Positions 5,848 to 11,961 of a stretch of 13,315 nucleotides of DNA are shown here, in pieces. The first letter of the stretch is position 1; each line of letters begins with the position of its first letter. The translations under genes and the position numbers were made by a program. The notes under the pieces were generated by a model. The model was not told where the DNA came from and made no database searches. It saw only the letters and a list, made by a program, of their open reading frames with translations. Source of the DNA: an uncultured Trueperaceae bacterium (lineage in GTDB: Bacteria > Deinococcota > Deinococci > Deinococcales > Trueperaceae); NCBI GenBank assembly GCA_937907415.1, contig CALCHY010000153.1:1-13315 (forward strand), read 5' to 3'.

Positions 5848-7359
5848 CTAGTTGGTGTCGTACCCGGCTTGCTTGAGGAGCTCCTTGGCCTTGGCGGGGT
5901 CGTAAGGGTAGGGAGCGAGATCCTGAGCGTAACCGAACCCGCTCGGCAGGAAGGGCGTTGCTAGCCGGTCGGCGTAGCCGCGGTAGATGTTGGTGAGAAT
6001 GCTGTCCCAGTCGATGGCGTAGTTGATCGCCTGACGCACGCGGGTGTCGTTGAACGGCGCGGTGGAGTTGTTGAGTTCGATCTGGTACGCGCGCGTGCCG
6101 AGGGCGGTGTGCACGCTCACGCCCGGCACGCTCGAGAGGCGCTCCACGAGGTCGGGTGGGACGGCCTGGATGATCTGGACTTCACCGGCAAGGAGGGAGG
6201 CGATGCGGGTGGATGCTTCCGGCATCATCTGCCACACGACGGCCTTGAGTTTGGGAGCGCCGTTCCAGTGGGTCTGGTTCGCCTCGATCACGACTTGCGC
6301 GTCGAGCGCGCCGCGGGCGTACACGAACGGACCGGAGCCGATGGGCGCGGCCGTGAAGGTGGCTACCCCGACTTCGGTGATGTAGTCCTTGGGAACTATC
6401 TGGAAGTGGGTGAGGGCCTGGAGCACTAGTTCCTGAGGGAAGGTGTTCTTGTACACGAGGCGGACGGTGTTGGCGTCGACCTTCTCAGCGTGGCTTATGG
6501 GGCCGAGCAGGCCAGCACGCGGGCTGGTGGCGCCGTCGATGCCGCCCTCGGTGAGGATGCGGTCGAAGGTGAAGACGACGTCGTCGGCGTCGAGCACCTC
6601 GCCGTTGCTGAACGTCACGTCCGGGCGCAGGTCGAACTCGTAGGTCAGCGGGTCGATGACGCGCCACGCGGTGGCCAGGTGAGGCTGCACCTTGCCGTCG
6701 GCGGTTGGGATGGTGAGGGCGTCGAAGATGTTGCGCAGGAAGGCCTCGTTGTCGCGGTCGCGGTACATGGCCGGATCGAGGGTGACGAGGGCGTTCGTGC
6801 GCAGGCCGATGATCAGGGTGTCGGAACCATCGACCGTGGTGAGGTGGAAGTTCTCGCTGTTGTCCGCAGCTGGCTCCCAGCCGTGCACGCTGTCTGAGGA
6901 CGCTTCGATGTTCTGCAGTACGTAGCCGAAGACCATGGGGGCGTCAGCTAGGATCTGGCGTTGCGCGCTCAGGTACGCGGCGGCACGGGCGGCGTCGTCG
7001 ATCGAGGTGGAGGCAACGCGGAAGGCTTCGTCGACCACGTCACTCGAGTAGAAGGAGTAGTTGCCGCGGTCTTTTGTGCGGAGCTTGGGGATGGCGAGGT
7101 CGAATGGGTCGAAGTACGCGCTGCCCCAGTCGGTTGCCGAGGCCGTGCGGTTCCCGGCGATCATCTCCTCTTTGAGGACCGTGGACTGCCAGATGCGCAG
7201 CGAGGCGTCGATGCCGATGGCTTGCAGCTGCGCGACGATGGCCTGACCTTCGTCGCTGCGGTTCTCCGCGACGTCAAGCACGAACGTTAGTTTCTCTGCG
7301 TAGGCCGATGCGAAGAGCAGCGCGGCCAAGGGCACTAACAACCACTTCAAACGATGCAT
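5848..7359 (-). CDS. Circularly permuted DppA/OppA-like substrate-binding protein (SBP_bac_5)
   Basis: This 503-residue exported binding protein would deliver a peptide-like ligand to the adjacent permeases. A signal peptide occupies residues 1-21 (MHRLKWLLVPLAALLFASAYA, cleavage after AYA). The order of the family segments is swapped. Residues 23-177 match the usual C-terminal part: GQAIVAQLQAIGIDASLR, then the WGSAYFDPFD and NYSFYSSDVVDEAF segments, then DAPMVFGYVLQNI and VHGWEP. Residues 180-503 match the usual N-terminal and central part: DTLIIGLR, LDPAMYRD, HLATAW, LRPDVTFSNGE, DADDVVFTFDRI, GSGPF, RQAINYAID, then YDPAKAKELLKQAGY at 486-500. The protein stops at Asn503, where relatives continue for about 150 residues. 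Total length is normal and the frame is unbroken. ATG 7359 has AAGGAGG 6 bases upstream. It is the first gene of the transporter operon. Confidence 0.9.
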   Translation of the reverse strand: MHRLKWLLVPLAALLFASAYAEKLTFVLDVAENRSDEGQAIVAQLQAIGIDASLRIWQSTVLKEEMIAGNRTASATDWGSAYFDPFDLAIPKLRTKDRGNYSFYSSDVVDEAFRVASTSIDDAARAAAYLSAQRQILADAPMVFGYVLQNIEASSDSVHGWEPAADNSENFHLTTVDGSDTLIIGLRTNALVTLDPAMYRDRDNEAFLRNIFDALTIPTADGKVQPHLATAWRVIDPLTYEFDLRPDVTFSNGEVLDADDVVFTFDRILTEGGIDGATSPRAGLLGPISHAEKVDANTVRLVYKNTFPQELVLQALTHFQIVPKDYITEVGVATFTAAPIGSGPFVYARGALDAQVVIEANQTHWNGAPKLKAVVWQMMPEASTRIASLLAGEVQIIQAVPPDLVERLSSVPGVSVHTALGTRAYQIELNNSTAPFNDTRVRQAINYAIDWDSILTNIYRGYADRLATPFLPSGFGYAQDLAPYPYDPAKAKELLKQAGYDTN

Positions 7360-7441
7360 GCCGTCCTCCTTCACCCACCGGCCTTGGACGGCGGGGTGGT
7401 GCGCCACCTGTCGTACGGCGGCCTCCAGCTATGTACACGTT

Positions 7442-7471
7442 CTGTTGTAAGAACATACGTGTCTGCAACAG
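7442..7471. promoter_or_regulatory. Imperfect palindromic operator, site 2
   Basis: CTGTTGTAAGA (7442-7452) and the opposing TCTGCAACAG (7462-7471) repeat the arms of the operator at 390-418. The left arms agree at 10 of 11 bases. The right half keeps CTGTTGCA but diverges inward, and the element is one base longer. A third half-site, CTGTTGACAA on the minus strand (7475-7484), contains the -35 box. The element covers the -10 region of the leftward transporter promoter. Confidence 0.6.
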
Positions 7472-7481
7472 CCGTTGTCAA
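7452..7481 (-). promoter_or_regulatory. Promoter of the ABC transporter operon
   Basis: On the minus strand TTGACA (7481-7476), an 18-bp spacer and TATGTT (7457-7452) form a good sigma70-type promoter. The predicted start is near 7445, giving a leader of roughly 85 nt before ATG 7359. The -10 and spacer lie within the palindromic operator, so a bound regulator would exclude RNA polymerase. Confidence 0.6.
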
Positions 7482-7538
7482 CAGCGATTAGGCCTTGCGC
7501 ACGGCGGCCCATGTGACTCGACTGAACCACGGCTGCGG

Positions 7539-7568
7539 TTGACCCTATAGGGACGAATTGCTTACACT
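7539..7568 (+). promoter_or_regulatory. Promoter of tRNA-Lys
   Basis: TTGACC (7539-7544) and TACACT (7563-7568) are separated by 18 bp. They stand about 31 bp before the mature tRNA 5' end, the expected position for a tRNA promoter. Confidence 0.6.
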
Positions 7569-7599
7569 GACCAACGTTCGCGCGTCACGCGGGCATGTT

Positions 7600-7675
<76 letters not shown>

Positions 7676-7680
7676 ACTTG

Positions 7681-7704
7681 AACCCCGTCCAGGACGGGGT
7701 TTTT
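7681..7704 (+). terminator. Intrinsic terminator of tRNA-Lys
   Basis: AACCCCGTC (7681-7689), loop CAG, and GACGGGGTT (7693-7701) form a perfect 9-bp stem followed by TTT, five bases after the tRNA CCA end. This is a textbook rho-independent terminator. Confidence 0.9.
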
Positions 7705-7743
7705 CATTCTCAGGTTGCTCTTTGGCCCTTTGGTCCCGAGCGT

Positions 7744-7768
7744 TAGCTCTGTTGGCACTGAAGAGCTA
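7744..7768 (-). repeat. Inverted repeat after the flavin oxidase gene
   Basis: TAGCTCT (7744-7750) and AGAGCTA (7762-7768) form a 7-bp stem with an 11-base loop, 15 bases after the stop of the leftward oxidase gene. It may mark the 3' end of that transcript, but no T-run follows on the minus strand, so a terminator role is uncertain. Confidence 0.3.
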
Positions 7769-7782
7769 GTGATGCTACGCGG

Positions 7783-8910
7783 TCATGCCCCAAACCTATC
7801 GGCCCTGAACTCCTTGATCGGTTCCGCCCCGTTCACCAGCTCCGCGATCAGGTCACCTAGCAGCGGCCCGAACTTGAACGCGTGCCCCGAACCCCCGCCA
7901 GCCAGCACGACGTTGCGGTGCTCGGGGTGGCGGTCCACCACGAAGCGCTCGTCTGGGGTCTTGGTGTACAGACAGGTGGCGGACGAGGTGGGCGTGGCGC
8001 CGATGCCAGGGAGGAGCGCAGTGGCCGCCGCGATGGTGCTGCTGGCCAGGGCGGCGTCTAGTTGAAAGTCGCGCTCTTCGGCGCTTGGTATGGCGCGGGC
8101 GCCACCGTTGTCGGCCACCTTGATGGCGTGCGGGTACTCGAAGGTGGGAAAGCCGTAGATGCCGCCTGCGCCGTTAGCGACGCGCTCGATGAACACCGGC
8201 ATCTGGCCGACGGCGTGCGCTGCTGCTTGGCCGGTCACGGGTAGGTAGATGATCTGTTGCTGCTCGACGACTAGCGGGAGCCGCGCGCTGGCCGCCAAAC
8301 GCCCGAGCCAACCGCCGGCGGCCAGTACCACGTGCCCAGCGTGGTACTCACCCTCCTGAGTGGTGACAGTAACGCCGCTGGCGCTGGGGGAGATGCGTGT
8401 TACTGGCTCCGACTCGCGCAACGTGGCCCCACGCGCGGCGGCGGAGCGCAGCAGGGTAGCAACGGCGCGGGTGGCGGGGAGGATGGCGCTGGCTGGGTGG
8501 TACACCACGACCTTGTCATCTGGCACGGCGAACACGGGGTAGCGGCGCCTGAGCTCTGCGCCGCTTAGGCGCTGGCCTGGGCTGCTGGCCGCCGCGAGCG
8601 CCGCAAGCATGGCGTCCGCCTGCCGGTCGTGCGGTTCGAACAGGTCGACGCCGCCGGTGCGGTAGAGGAGACGTTCGCCCGTCTCGGCCTCGAGGTCTTG
8701 CCACAGCGCGTCGGCGCGCACGGCCAGACGCGTGTGCAACTCGTCGACGTAAGCGTGGCGGAAGATGCGCGACCCGCCGTGCGACGAGCCGCGCTCGTGG
8801 AGGAACGGGAACTGCTCGAGGAGCAGCACCGAACCTGACGCCGCGAGGGTGCGAGCCGCCGCGCTGCCGATTACGCCGGCGCCGATGACGATGGTGTCGT
8901 AGGTGGGCAT
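7783..8910 (-). CDS. Monomeric sarcosine oxidase / N-methyltryptophan oxidase family FAD enzyme
   Basis: This 375-residue flavoprotein amine oxidase of the MSOX/MTOX/PIPOX family demethylates or oxidises an N-methyl or cyclic secondary amino acid, producing H2O2. The FAD-binding Rossmann motif is VIGAGVIGSAAARTLA (8-23). The family segment SSHGGSRIFRHAY is at 42-54. The covalent flavin site is Cys313 in CLYTKTPDERFVVDRHP (313-329), and GGSGHAFKFGPLLG is at 339-352. It is cytoplasmic. ATG 8910 is chosen because MPTYDTIVIGAG is the family's usual beginning. No Shine-Dalgarno is seen, but TAGATT lies 5 bases before the ATG, suggesting a leaderless mRNA. The gene is 17 bp after the HXXEE gene, so read-through from that promoter is also possible. 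The exact substrate is not determinable. Confidence 0.9.
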   Translation of the reverse strand: MPTYDTIVIGAGVIGSAAARTLAASGSVLLLEQFPFLHERGSSHGGSRIFRHAYVDELHTRLAVRADALWQDLEAETGERLLYRTGGVDLFEPHDRQADAMLAALAAASSPGQRLSGAELRRRYPVFAVPDDKVVVYHPASAILPATRAVATLLRSAAARGATLRESEPVTRISPSASGVTVTTQEGEYHAGHVVLAAGGWLGRLAASARLPLVVEQQQIIYLPVTGQAAAHAVGQMPVFIERVANGAGGIYGFPTFEYPHAIKVADNGGARAIPSAEERDFQLDAALASSTIAAATALLPGIGATPTSSATCLYTKTPDERFVVDRHPEHRNVVLAGGGSGHAFKFGPLLGDLIAELVNGAEPIKEFRADRFGA

Positions 8911-8915
8911 GGGTA

Positions 8916-8921
8916 AATCTA
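8916..8921 (-). promoter_or_regulatory. Possible leaderless -10 box of the flavin oxidase gene
   Basis: On the minus strand TAGATT (8921-8916) fits TANNNT and ends 5 bases before ATG 8910, where no ribosome-binding site is visible. No convincing -35 is present. This would place the transcript start at the A of the start codon. Confidence 0.35.
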
Positions 8922-8927
8922 ACGTGG

Positions 8928-9566
8928 CTAGTTGACGTGCGGTGCCACTGTTCGAGTTGCTGCGAGACGCGCCAGCCGCCTGCGGACCCCAAGGATGATG
9001 AGCGCATGCACCACCACGGCGGCGAGCACCCCGATAATGTGACCTGCCGTGCCCAAGCCGCTGGCGCGCCCCACCACCACGAGGGTCCAGGCGCCGAACG
9101 GCGCGAATAGCGCCAGCGCGGTCCACAAGCCTGGGTTGTAACCCCGCAGCAGTGCGGCCGCCACGATGTGAAGCACGGCGTTCAGCAGGACCGTGTAGGC
9201 GATAATCAAACCGAAGCCCACGTCAACTAGGCCGGTCAGCAACAGCACGATGAGGAAGACGCCCCAGACCTCTGCCACGTTGATGAACATCGTTGCGCGC
9301 GGAGTGAGCGCGTTGGCGCCGCCCCCAACGTGCTCGTTTACGAAGCGGCGAAAACGGTCGCCGAAATGCTCCTCGATCTGGTGGGCTAAGTAGAGCAGGA
9401 GCATGAGGTACGTCAAGGTCAGCCCGGCCGGCCAGACGCCCGCCACCAACGGCAAGAGGCAGGCCAGGAACACCGCCGCTACGGTGCCAGCGAACGGCCA
9501 ATTGCGGTCTAGCCAGTCGAGAGCGTTTGGGGTACTAGTCGGTATTCCTTGAGGGTCAGGCGTCAT
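8928..9566 (-). CDS. HXXEE domain membrane protein
   Basis: This 212-residue protein has about five or six hydrophobic segments, near 26-45, 47-63, 95-111, 115-139, 147-166 and 173-194. The family-defining HQIEEH (His62, Glu65, Glu66) sits at the end of the second segment, and the LNAVLH motif (128-133) is in a later helix. The conserved His/Glu residues inside membrane segments suggest a metal site or proton-coupled chemistry, but the family has no established function to my knowledge. ATG 9566 has GGAGG 6 bases upstream. An open frame continuing to 9746 lacks such support and has no membrane or domain features. It is followed closely by the flavin oxidase gene on the same strand. Confidence 0.82.
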   Translation of the reverse strand: MTPDPQGIPTSTPNALDWLDRNWPFAGTVAAVFLACLLPLVAGVWPAGLTLTYLMLLLYLAHQIEEHFGDRFRRFVNEHVGGGANALTPRATMFINVAEVWGVFLIVLLLTGLVDVGFGLIIAYTVLLNAVLHIVAAALLRGYNPGLWTALALFAPFGAWTLVVVGRASGLGTAGHIIGVLAAVVVHALIILGVRRRLARLAATRTVAPHVN

Positions 9567-9618
9567 TACGGCCTCCGCTGCACCGGCCCGCGAGACGGGT
9601 AGGTTCACATGAGTATGG

Positions 9619-9646
9619 CTTGTATCTCGCACACCGGTGGACGCAA
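9619..9646 (-). promoter_or_regulatory. Possible promoter of the HXXEE gene
   Basis: On the minus strand TTGCGT (9646-9641), a 16-bp spacer and TACAAG (9624-9619) make a weak -35/-10 pair. They would give a leader of about 45 nt before ATG 9566. Each box matches consensus at four of six positions, so this is tentative. Confidence 0.3.
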
Positions 9647-9675
9647 CGCACGCACTCACCGCGCTGCAGGAAGTT

Positions 9676-9702
9676 GCCACCTCCTTGTATGGGGGAGGCG
9701 GC
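9676..9702. repeat. Inverted repeat in the divergent intergenic region
   Basis: GCCACCTCC (9676-9684) pairs with GGAGGCGGC (9694-9702) at 8 of 9 positions around a 9-base loop. It lies between the divergent HXXEE and J-domain genes. There is no T-run on either side, and its role is unknown. Confidence 0.35.
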
Positions 9703-9729
9703 GTGCCGGACACCAGTTCCGCAAGTTGG

Positions 9730-9765
9730 AACACGCCGAACGTCACAGGGCGTGTTTTGGTGACG
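9730..9765. repeat. Two interlocked inverted repeats upstream of the J-domain gene
   Basis: AACACGCC (9730-9737) pairs with GGCGTGTT (9749-9756). CGTCAC (9741-9746), inside that loop, pairs with GTGACG (9760-9765) outside it. The two stems interlock like an H-type pseudoknot, or could be two overlapping DNA-binding palindromes. They sit 75-110 bp before the GTG start of the J-domain gene and just upstream of a possible -10 box TAGACT (9779-9784). Confidence 0.45.
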
Positions 9766-9839
9766 TAAGGACGCTGGTTAGACTATTTTTACGCCCGCGG
9801 CTCGAGCAACTAGCGGGCCGTCGCCAAGGAGGCTCGCTG

Positions 9840-10940
9840 GTGACAATTCTGGTTAGCCTTGCCGCGCTGACGCTGGCCGTGTGGGCCATCACCAAGGCCG
9901 CCAACTCGAACCGAAGTACCACGCGCGCAGGCGAGGAGGCGCGGGTCGACGTGCTCATCGACGCCCTCTACCGCGACGGCGTCAAGGTCGGTTATCAGAG
10001 CGCACTGACGCGCCAGGTCGTGACCGAGGGGCATCGCGTGCGGCTCTACGTGAGGCGGCGGAACCAGGTGATGCTTGCCGTGCTTGCCGCCGGCGCCGCT
10101 GCGGCCGCCTTCCCAGTGGCGGGCGCGCTTGGAGTCTTGCCAGGTCAGGCCGAGTGGGCTGCCGCTGTCCCCGTGTGGCAGTGGTTGGCGTTGGTCCTCG
10201 GCGTGGCGGTGGTGGCCGTGATGGCCGTGCTGCTCCTCATGCCGCGCGATTACGCCAGGTTCTTCACCACCCCACGGGCGCACGCCGCCGCGCTCGACGC
10301 AGCGGAAGGCGACATCGAAACCGCCGTCAACTCGCGGCTATCGAGCCACCTGGAGACGACCAAGGCCTACCTCACGCGCATGACCAACGAGCGCTATGCG
10401 GCGGGCGTCGAGCAGGGCCGGCGCCAGGCGCTGAGCGCAGGCTCTGGCAGGGCGGTCGATGATGCCGACCTGCAAGCGCGAGTGTCGTCCGCGGCCAACG
10501 CGGCGTACGTGCAGGGGCGGCGCGACGGCGTGAAAGAAGCGCAGAGCCTCCTTAACCAGCAACTCTCAGACGCGTATCGACGTGGCGTGAGTGACGGCGA
10601 ACGCTTGCTGGTGGGCGGCCTGGAGGGACGCCTGCGCGCCGAACGTGAACTCGGCTACCAGTCCGGCTACCGGGCTGGCGTGCAGGAGGGGCGCGCCAAC
10701 GCCGCGCAGGCCGCCACCGGCAAGGCGGCGGTACGGCCGCGCTCCCGTTCGGAGGCCCTGAAGCTACTTGACCTGGTCGAGGGGAGCTCGCAGTCGGACA
10801 TAGAGAAGCGCTACCGCGAGTTGCGCGCGTCCGTCCACCCGGACGCCATCCGCTCCAAGAAGTTACCGCGAGCGATGGTCGAGTTCGCCGAGGAGCACTT
10901 CAAACTGATCGGCGAGGCCTACGACATCCTGCGGCGTTGA
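9840..10940 (+). CDS. Membrane-anchored J-domain protein
   Basis: This 366-residue protein has three hydrophobic segments: residues 2-20, about 77-100 and about 113-134. A long, probably helical cytoplasmic part (about 150-300) and a C-terminal J-domain (about 303-366) follow. The J-domain carries the HPD tripeptide at 333-335 (SVHPDAIRSKK) and ends in LIGEAYDILRR. J-domains stimulate the ATPase of Hsp70/DnaK, so this protein may recruit DnaK to the membrane. The helical part repeats a Tyr-x-x-Gly-x-x-x-Gly module at Tyr186, Tyr223, Tyr246 and Tyr273, and a fifth copy lies at Tyr44, before the second membrane segment. GTG 9840 is chosen because AAGGAGG (9826-9832) is ideally placed. The open frame back to 9609 lacks a ribosome-binding site and crosses the promoter region. 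It does not match a family with known function beyond the J-domain. Confidence 0.83.
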   Translation: MTILVSLAALTLAVWAITKAANSNRSTTRAGEEARVDVLIDALYRDGVKVGYQSALTRQVVTEGHRVRLYVRRRNQVMLAVLAAGAAAAAFPVAGALGVLPGQAEWAAAVPVWQWLALVLGVAVVAVMAVLLLMPRDYARFFTTPRAHAAALDAAEGDIETAVNSRLSSHLETTKAYLTRMTNERYAAGVEQGRRQALSAGSGRAVDDADLQARVSSAANAAYVQGRRDGVKEAQSLLNQQLSDAYRRGVSDGERLLVGGLEGRLRAERELGYQSGYRAGVQEGRANAAQAATGKAAVRPRSRSEALKLLDLVEGSSQSDIEKRYRELRASVHPDAIRSKKLPRAMVEFAEEHFKLIGEAYDILRR

Positions 10941-11004
10941 CCACTAGAACGCAGCGGCCGCCACTTCCGGCGTGTCCCACTTACGTGGCCACGACGCTGC
11001 GACA

Positions 11005-11010
11005 TACTAT
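11005..11010 (+). promoter_or_regulatory. Possible leaderless -10 box of the ZIP gene
   Basis: TACTAT (11005-11010) fits TANNNT and lies 8 bases before GTG 11019. The region has no Shine-Dalgarno, and no clear -35 is seen. Confidence 0.35.
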
Positions 11011-11018
11011 TGGCGGCA

Positions 11019-11843
11019 GTGGACGGCTTCGTTGACCTCTTCTTGCGCGTCGCTGGCCCTAACCCCATCTGGCAGGGACTCTGGGGCGGCATCATCATCA
11101 CCACCTTCAACCTAGTAGGCGCCTTGGCCGTGCTGGTGTGGCGCAACCCCAAGCAGCGCGCGCTCGACGCGGCGCTTGGCTTCGCCGCCGGGGTCATGCT
11201 CTCGGCGAGCTTCACGAGCCTCATCCTGCCTGGCATCGAGATCGGCGGCCTCTTGCCGGTGGTGATCGGCATGGCGCTTGGCGTGATCATGCTCGATAGG
11301 GCTGACACGTGGGTGCCTCACATTCACGTGCTAGTGACGGGCAAGGTGCGTGACGACGGCGCGCAGCCCGGAGCAGCCAGGGCCAAACGGCGCAGTGGCG
11401 TCTCTGGCGTGCTGCTCTTCATCGTTGCCATCACGCTGCACAACATGCCGGAGGGCTTGGCCGTTGGAGTGGGGTTCGGTAGCGGCAATTTGCGCGAGGC
11501 GCTTGCGCTGATGCTGGCCATCGGAATCCAGAACGTACCTGAGGGGTTGGCGGTAGCGGTGGCGGCGCGCAACGCTGGCATGGGCAGCCTCTTCTACGCC
11601 GCTTTCACGGGGATCAGGGCTGGCGTGGTGGAGATCCCACTAGCGCTGCTCGGCGCCTGGGCCGTGCACATCGCGGGCCCCATCTTGCCTTACGCCATGG
11701 GCTTCGCGGCAGGGGCCATGCTCTTCGTCATCCTCGACGAGATCGTGCCCGAAACTCACGGTAACGGCCACGAGCGCCTCGCCACTCTCGGGACCATGCT
11801 TGGCGTGATCGTCATGCTCGTCCTCGACGTGGCGCTTGGGTAA
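11019..11843 (+). CDS. ZIP family divalent metal transporter
   Basis: This 274-residue membrane protein of the ZIP (ZupT-like) family imports Zn2+, Fe2+ or Mn2+. About eight hydrophobic segments are present. The metal-site motifs are HNMPEG (141-146, helix 4) and QNVPEG (171-176, helix 5), with Glu241 and His247 near the C-terminus. A charged cytoplasmic loop (about 108-126, DDGAQPGAARAKRR) contains few histidines, unlike many ZIPs. In the second motif Gln-Asn replaces the more common His-Asn/Glu, which may affect metal preference. GTG 11019 is preferred because of the -10-like box just upstream. TTG 11010 would add three residues but overlaps that box. It is separated from the J-domain gene by about 80 bp and is probably transcribed on its own. 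Confidence 0.9.
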   Translation: MDGFVDLFLRVAGPNPIWQGLWGGIIITTFNLVGALAVLVWRNPKQRALDAALGFAAGVMLSASFTSLILPGIEIGGLLPVVIGMALGVIMLDRADTWVPHIHVLVTGKVRDDGAQPGAARAKRRSGVSGVLLFIVAITLHNMPEGLAVGVGFGSGNLREALALMLAIGIQNVPEGLAVAVAARNAGMGSLFYAAFTGIRAGVVEIPLALLGAWAVHIAGPILPYAMGFAAGAMLFVILDEIVPETHGNGHERLATLGTMLGVIVMLVLDVALG

Positions 11844-11961
11844 GCGTACCGCTGTCACGGCCCGCCGCTCGACAAGTACACAAGACACCTGCACGGGCGC
11901 TACGCTCACCAAGGACTAGCCTAGGGCTACGCGCGGCGCAGTTACCGCGAGAGGAGTGCCC

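Noticed and set aside
4865..5851. Long plus-strand open frame (328 codons) opposite the DppB-type gene
   Set aside because: It is antisense to a clear permease gene, is rich in Ser, Arg, Thr and Met with no domain or ribosome-binding site, and is a typical GC-rich shadow.
5848..7359. Reading the binding-protein gene as a frameshifted or truncated pseudogene
   Set aside because: The C-terminus looks cut short, but the missing segment is present at the N-terminus behind an intact signal peptide. The frame is unbroken and total length is normal.
9609..9839. N-terminal extension of the J-domain protein
   Set aside because: It has no Shine-Dalgarno, shows odd composition and crosses the inverted repeats and the possible -10 box. 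GTG 9840 has an excellent AAGGAGG.
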